Source: Desulfovibrionales bacterium GWA2_65_9
GTDB lineage: Bacteria > Desulfobacterota > Desulfovibrionia > Desulfovibrionales > Desulfovibrionaceae
Assembly (NCBI GenBank): GCA_001799475.1
Contig: MGTN01000031.1
Coordinates: 1 to 9,272, forward strand
DNA: 9,272 bases
Reading direction: 5' to 3'
In this document: one piece after another, positions 6,050-9,272 of the stretch
How the letters are laid out: each line of letters starts with the position of its first letter
How positions within the stretch are numbered: the first letter of the stretch is position 1
Program-made: the position numbers and the translations under genes
Notes under the pieces: generated by a model
Seen by the model: the letters and a program-made list of their open reading frames with translations, nothing else
Database searches by the model: none
What the model was told of the DNA's origin: nothing

Positions 6050-7000
6050 ATGTTTGAGAAGATCCTGTTCGCCACGTCGGCCTCTCCCACGTGCGACGAC
6101 GCCGCGCGCGTCGCCTTTGAGCTCTCGCGCAAGAACCGCTCAAAGCTCTTCGTGTACCATGTCTTTGGCCTGCCTGGCCGGGGCTTCAGCCTCACCTTCC
6201 GCGACGTGCGCACCGGCGAGTCCGAGCACGTGGACGACAACCTGGTGAGCCTGGTCAAGGAGGAGATGGCCCAGTACTACGAGAAGCTCGGCAAGGACCA
6301 CCCGGACTGCGTCTACGAGACCGCCACCGGCGAACCGCACACGGAAATCCTGCGCAAGGCCCGCAAGGACGACGCCAGCCTGATCATCATGGGCGCGCAC
6401 ACCCGCGAGGAGGACGTCGGCGCCATGCGCCACCGCGCCATCGCCGGCAGCACCATGCAGAAGGTGGCCAAGAGCGCACGCTGCCCGGTGCTCATCGTCA
6501 GCCGCCCCTGCGTCACCTGCTGGTCGTACTTCGCCAACATCGTGGTCGCCACGGACTTCAGCAAGCCCTCGGACTACGCCTTCCAGTTCGCCCGCAACGT
6601 GGCCAAGGAGATCGGCTGCAAGCTGCACGTGTTCCACTGCGTGGACATCGGCCCCGAGGGCCAGGCCAGCACCGCCACCCAGTCCTACATCGAGCAGCAG
6701 CTTGCCGCATCCGAAAAGAAGGTGCAGGATAAGTATGTTGCCAACATGGGCGACTTCGACAACTACATCCTGGCCCTGCGCGAGGGCACCCCGCACGTGG
6801 AGGTGCTCAAGTACGCGCGTGAGAGCAAGGCCGACCTGATCGTCATGGCCCACCACACCAAGGACGTGGACCCGGAGCAGGCCATGCTCGGCAGCACCAT
6901 CGAGCAGGTTGTGCTGCGCTCGGCCTGCCCGGTCTTGAGTGTGAACCATCCCGACAAGGTGGACGTGAGTCCTTACGGAGCGCCGCGCAGCGGGGAGTAG
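6050..7000 (+). CDS. Tandem-domain universal stress protein (UspA-UspA)
   Basis: This 316-aa cytoplasmic protein contains two UspA-type alpha/beta domains, about 1-151 and 160-300. Each starts with a beta strand of the family type (EKILFATSAS and ANIVVATDFS) and ends with a family-type segment (GST-QKVAKSARCPVLIV at 133-150 and GST-EQVVLRSACPVLSV at 281-298). Domain 1 keeps MGAH at 114-117, but Ser replaces the usual Asp at residue 10. Domain 2 keeps D169, but has MAHH in place of MGxH. Each domain therefore has an incomplete ATP-binding signature, and nucleotide binding may be shared or lost. The linker between domains carries C154-V-T-C157, an unusual CxxC. Tandem Usp proteins are commonly induced under growth arrest, energy or oxygen stress. 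Here the gene sits between an unknown gene and two receiver genes, so a role in signalling energy state is plausible but not shown. Confidence 0.9.
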   Translation: MFEKILFATSASPTCDDAARVAFELSRKNRSKLFVYHVFGLPGRGFSLTFRDVRTGESEHVDDNLVSLVKEEMAQYYEKLGKDHPDCVYETATGEPHTEILRKARKDDASLIIMGAHTREEDVGAMRHRAIAGSTMQKVAKSARCPVLIVSRPCVTCWSYFANIVVATDFSKPSDYAFQFARNVAKEIGCKLHVFHCVDIGPEGQASTATQSYIEQQLAASEKKVQDKYVANMGDFDNYILALREGTPHVEVLKYARESKADLIVMAHHTKDVDPEQAMLGSTIEQVVLRSACPVLSVNHPDKVDVSPYGAPRSGE

Positions 7001-7002
7001 GC

Positions 7003-7476
7003 ATGACCAAGGTTCCGGGCCGGGCTCGGGTGCTCGTCGTGGACGACGAGATGCACCTCAGGCTGTACATCGCTGCGGTCTTCGAGACTGCCGGGTATGA
7101 GACGGCCACGGCCCGCGATGGTGAGGAGGGCTTCCACAAGGCGTTCGAGTGGAAGCCCGACCTCGTCAGCCTGGACCTAATGATGCCGAACCAGGGCGGC
7201 ATCCGGCTCTTCCAACGGCTCAAGGCCGACGGCGAGCTCAAAAAGGCCGGGGTGCTCGTGGTCTCGGCCATCGGGGGAGAGGCCTTCCGGCACTCGTTGT
7301 CGCTTGTGCGTAGCGGAATGCTCAGCAATGACGGAGGGCCGCTGCCCGATGTGGACGGCTATGTGGAGAAGCCCCCCAGCCCGGAGGCGCTTTTGCAAGA
7401 GGCCGCGCGGATTTTGGAAGCCAAAGGCGCAACAGCCCAAGGCGCGTTGACGCAGAACATTGACGCTGAACATTAA
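7003..7476 (+). CDS. Stand-alone response regulator receiver protein (with long beta4-beta5 segment)
   Basis: This 157-aa protein is a single receiver (CheY-like) domain with no output domain. Acidic pocket residues D14/D15, phospho-acceptor D58 (LDLMMP), S88 and K123 (EKP) are present. The stretch between S88 and K123 is 34 residues, longer than the roughly 20 usual for receivers, and contains SLVRSGMLSNDGGPLPDVDG, which probably forms an extended alpha-4 region and loop on the face receivers use for partner binding. A 30-residue C-terminal tail is Ala/Gln-rich. It starts 2 nt after the stress-protein stop, with GGGGAG (6992-6997) overlapping that gene's end, and is followed 11 nt later by a second receiver. 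The likely role is phosphate shuttle or protein-binding regulator in a relay with the nearby kinases. Confidence 0.9.
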   Translation: MTKVPGRARVLVVDDEMHLRLYIAAVFETAGYETATARDGEEGFHKAFEWKPDLVSLDLMMPNQGGIRLFQRLKADGELKKAGVLVVSAIGGEAFRHSLSLVRSGMLSNDGGPLPDVDGYVEKPPSPEALLQEAARILEAKGATAQGALTQNIDAEH

Positions 7477-7481
7477 GGAGG
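7474..7481 (+). promoter_or_regulatory. Ribosome binding site overlapping the stop codon of the preceding receiver gene
   Basis: TAAGGAGG contains the TAA stop of the upstream receiver (7474-7476) and lies six bases before ATG 7488. The same octamer precedes the stress-protein gene at 6037. The overlap implies coupled translation of the two receivers. Confidence 0.75.
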
Positions 7482-7487
7482 CGTGAG

Positions 7488-7847
7488 ATGGCGAAGAAGA
7501 TCATGGTGGTGGACGATGATCCTGATATCGTGGAATACCTTGTGTCCATCTTTAAGGAACGCGGCTACGCCACCTGCTCGGCCTCTGGCGGAGAGGCCGC
7601 CATGGAGATCATGGAGCGCGAAAAGCCGGACCTCTTGACCCTGGACCTGGAGATGCCCGACGAATGGGGCCCCCGGTTCTACCGCAAGTTCAGCCAGAAG
7701 CCGGAATTCAAGGACCTGCCCGTGGTGGTGATCAGCGGCTTGGCGGGCATCCACCTGGCCATCCGCAAGGCCATCGCCACGGTGAACAAGCCCTTTGAGC
7801 CGACTCAGGTGCTGAGCATCGTGGAAGGGGCCATCGGCGCGCCCTAG
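7488..7847 (+). CDS. Minimal stand-alone response regulator (CheY/DivK-like)
   Basis: At 119 aa this is just one receiver domain. Pocket residues are D9/D10, phospho-acceptor D53 (LDLEMPDEWGP), S83 and K101 (NKP). The region after S83 is short (LAGIHLAIRKAIATV), in contrast with the long insertion of its upstream neighbour, so the two receivers have different partner-binding faces. The sequence after the phospho-site (MPDEWGPRFY) differs from the MPGMDG of the kinase-linked receivers. The lack of an output domain fits a diffusible phosphate carrier or an allosteric partner, like DivK or CheY. It is the last gene of the closely spaced cluster. A 112-nt gap follows. Confidence 0.9.
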   Translation: MAKKIMVVDDDPDIVEYLVSIFKERGYATCSASGGEAAMEIMEREKPDLLTLDLEMPDEWGPRFYRKFSQKPEFKDLPVVVISGLAGIHLAIRKAIATVNKPFEPTQVLSIVEGAIGAP

Positions 7848-7897
7848 GGTGCCGCAGGGGGGCCCCTTCCCCTTCCGGGGGGACTTGCTGTAGGATT

Positions 7898-7917
7898 CGC
7901 GCCAGAACACCGGCGCG
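7898..7917 (+). promoter_or_regulatory. Short GC-rich hairpin in the 112-nt gap before the last gene
   Basis: CGCGCC (7898-7903) and GGCGCG (7912-7917) form a perfect 6-bp stem with an 8-nt loop in the gap 7848-7959. A G/C-run region lies just upstream (7857-7882), with CCCC-TTCC-GGGG at 7869-7880. Neither is followed by a T-run. They may slow or separate transcription between the receiver cluster and the last kinase. No convincing promoter was found in the gap. Confidence 0.3.
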
Positions 7918-7959
7918 GTCTGGCTGGATAGGCTGCGATTGGCGTCAAGGGCAGGCTGC

Positions 7960-9272
7960 ATGACGATGGATGTGCTTCTTGTGGACGACGAGGCCGGGAT
8001 CCGCAAGGTGGTCGGCATCACGTTGACCGACATGGGCTACACGGTGTTTGAGGCGGCCAGCGGCGACGAGGCGCTAGCTGTCTTTGAACGCGTGCGCCCC
8101 CCGGTGGTCCTCACCGACATCCGCATGCCCGGCATGGACGGCCTGGAGCTCTTGCGCCAGATCAAGGGCATCAGCCCGGACACCGAGGTCATCCTGGTCA
8201 CCGGCCACGGCGACCTGGACATGGCCGTGGCCGGGCTCAAGCTCGACGCCTGCGACTTCATCGCCAAACCCGTCGGGCCGGACGTCTTGGAGATCGCGCT
8301 CAGGCGCGCCAGCGACAAGATCGCCCTGCGCATGCGCCTGAAGAGCCACACCGAAAACCTCGAGGAGATGGTCCGCCAGCAGGCCGACAGGCTGGTCGAC
8401 ATGGAGCGCGAGTGCGCCGTCAAGGGCGCGGTGGAGGGGTTGACCCAGCTCATCGGCGGCATCTCCGGGGATGTGGGGGGTGATGTGGAGAGCGGCGTGG
8501 GCATCTTCAACGGCCTGCCCTGCCTGGTGTCCATCCAGGACCGCGACCAGCGCATCGTCTCCGCCAACCAGCTCTACCGCGAACGCCTGGGGGAACACGT
8601 GGGCCTGCCGGGCTACACCGTCTACGCCGGAGCCGCTGGCTCCGCCGCCGGGAGCCCCGTGGGCCGGACCCTGGCCACGGGCCTGGGCCAGAAAAGCCGC
8701 GAGGCCCTATTCGGGCCGGACGAGACCCTGTCCGCCGTCATGGTGCACACCGCGCCCATCCGGGGCGTGGACGGCAAGATCGACCTGGTGCTGGAGCTGG
8801 CCGTGGACGCGGGCGAGGTGCAACGCCTGCAGGACGAGCTGCGCGCCTCAAAGCAACGCTACCAGCAGCTTTTCGACGAGGCCCCCTGCTTCATCACCGT
8901 GCAGGACCGGCATCTGCGCATCCAGGCCGCCAACCGCCGCTTCCGGGCCGAGTTCGGCGACCGCGCCGGCGGGCTGTGCTACGAGGCCTATTGCGGCACG
9001 GTGCGCCCCTGCTTCGGCTGCCCCACCCTCAAGACCTTCGAGGACGGCCTGCCGCACCAGACTGAACTCGTCGTGCGTGGCAAGGACGGCCAGCCGGTGA
9101 ACGTGGTGGTCTGGACCGCGCCCATACGCAACGAAGCGGGCGAGATCGAGGCCGTCATGGAGATGGCCACGGACATCACCGAACTCTCGCGCATGCAGGA
9201 TCATTTGGCCTCGCTCGGCATGCTCATCGCCTCGCTGTCCCACGGCATCAAGGGCCTGCTCACGGCGCTTGA
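7960..9272 (+). CDS. Soluble REC-PAS-PAS-histidine kinase (3' truncated by window end)
   Basis: An uninterrupted frame runs from ATG 7960 to the window edge, giving 437 residues and a partial codon. The receiver domain has D9/D10, phospho-acceptor D53 (TDIRMPGMDG), T81 and K103, and is clearly paralogous to the receiver of the protein at 4212. A helical linker (about 120-165) leads to PAS-like domain 1 (183-285) and PAS domain 2 (302-405). PAS 2 carries C310, C340, C345, C351 and C354 in a pattern shared with PAS1 of the membrane kinase. The kinase part begins near 413 and reaches H428 in LSHGIKG, an H-box lacking the acidic residue after His. The ATPase domain must lie beyond the window. AAGGG (7947-7951) stands eight bases before ATG 7960; ATG 7966 is an alternative. 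From memory, a sensory-box kinase occupies a similar place near D. vulgaris tmc genes. Confidence 0.87.
   Translation, partial: MTMDVLLVDDEAGIRKVVGITLTDMGYTVFEAASGDEALAVFERVRPPVVLTDIRMPGMDGLELLRQIKGISPDTEVILVTGHGDLDMAVAGLKLDACDFIAKPVGPDVLEIALRRASDKIALRMRLKSHTENLEEMVRQQADRLVDMERECAVKGAVEGLTQLIGGISGDVGGDVESGVGIFNGLPCLVSIQDRDQRIVSANQLYRERLGEHVGLPGYTVYAGAAGSAAGSPVGRTLATGLGQKSREALFGPDETLSAVMVHTAPIRGVDGKIDLVLELAVDAGEVQRLQDELRASKQRYQQLFDEAPCFITVQDRHLRIQAANRRFRAEFGDRAGGLCYEAYCGTVRPCFGCPTLKTFEDGLPHQTELVVRGKDGQPVNVVVWTAPIRNEAGEIEAVMEMATDITELSRMQDHLASLGMLIASLSHGIKGLLTAL

Noticed and set aside
7857..7882. G/C runs after the second receiver as an intrinsic terminator
   Set aside because: Only a 4-bp CCCC/GGGG stem with a small loop is clear and no T-run follows.
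7920..7960. Sigma54-type promoter (TGGC...GC) before the last kinase
   Set aside because: Candidate GG and GC pairs are not 10 nt apart in either possible match, so the -24/-12 spacing rule is broken.

Overview
This GC-rich window (a 5385-5460 stretch at roughly 30% GC is the exception) has every gene on the + strand. It looks like a chromosomal segment of a sulfate-reducing Desulfovibrio-type bacterium (Desulfovibrionaceae). The reasons are a tetraheme cytochrome c3 next to a DsrK/HmcF/TmcB-type iron-sulfur protein and a NarI-like membrane subunit, followed by a dense group of signalling genes. From memory, and not checked here, D. vulgaris has a comparable neighbourhood around its tmc (transmembrane electron-transfer complex) genes, with a universal stress protein, single-domain response regulators, a small hypothetical gene and a sensory-box kinase. 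I used that recollection to support the tmc names.

Layout. (1) 1-1844: electron-transfer block, made of the 3' end of a membrane cytochrome b-like gene (tmcC-like), tmcB (two 4Fe-4S motifs plus a CCG/heterodisulfide-reductase-type domain) and a periplasmic tetraheme cytochrome c3 (tmcA-like). (2) 1859-1898: a strong imperfect hairpin without a T-run, separating the cytochrome from the signalling genes. (3) 1927-5384: a membrane histidine kinase whose periplasmic domain carries a c-type heme motif (CYVCH) and a second CX3CH motif, overlapping by 4 nt a soluble REC-kinase protein. (4) 5385-5507: an AT-rich intergenic region with a plausible sigma70 promoter and short dyads, the best candidate in the window for a regulated promoter. 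(5) 5508-7847: a tight cluster of an unrecognised 179-aa protein, a tandem UspA protein and two stand-alone receiver proteins, two of whose strong Shine-Dalgarno sequences overlap the end of the preceding gene. (6) 7960-9272: a second soluble REC-PAS-PAS-kinase, running off the window end.

How it may work together (inference). The Tmc proteins would carry electrons between the periplasmic cytochrome c3 pool and the membrane or cytoplasm. The adjacent kinase, with heme-type motifs in its extracytoplasmic domain, could read the redox state of that pool. It could then pass phosphate through a network of three kinases and four receiver domains. None of the complete proteins in the window has a DNA-binding output domain, so the final effector is elsewhere, acts through protein-protein contacts, or lies beyond the window end. 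Two of the kinases share a PAS domain with four conserved cysteines, a second possible redox or metal sensor. The most interesting hypothesis is that this is a self-contained redox-sensing phosphorelay dedicated to an electron-transfer complex.
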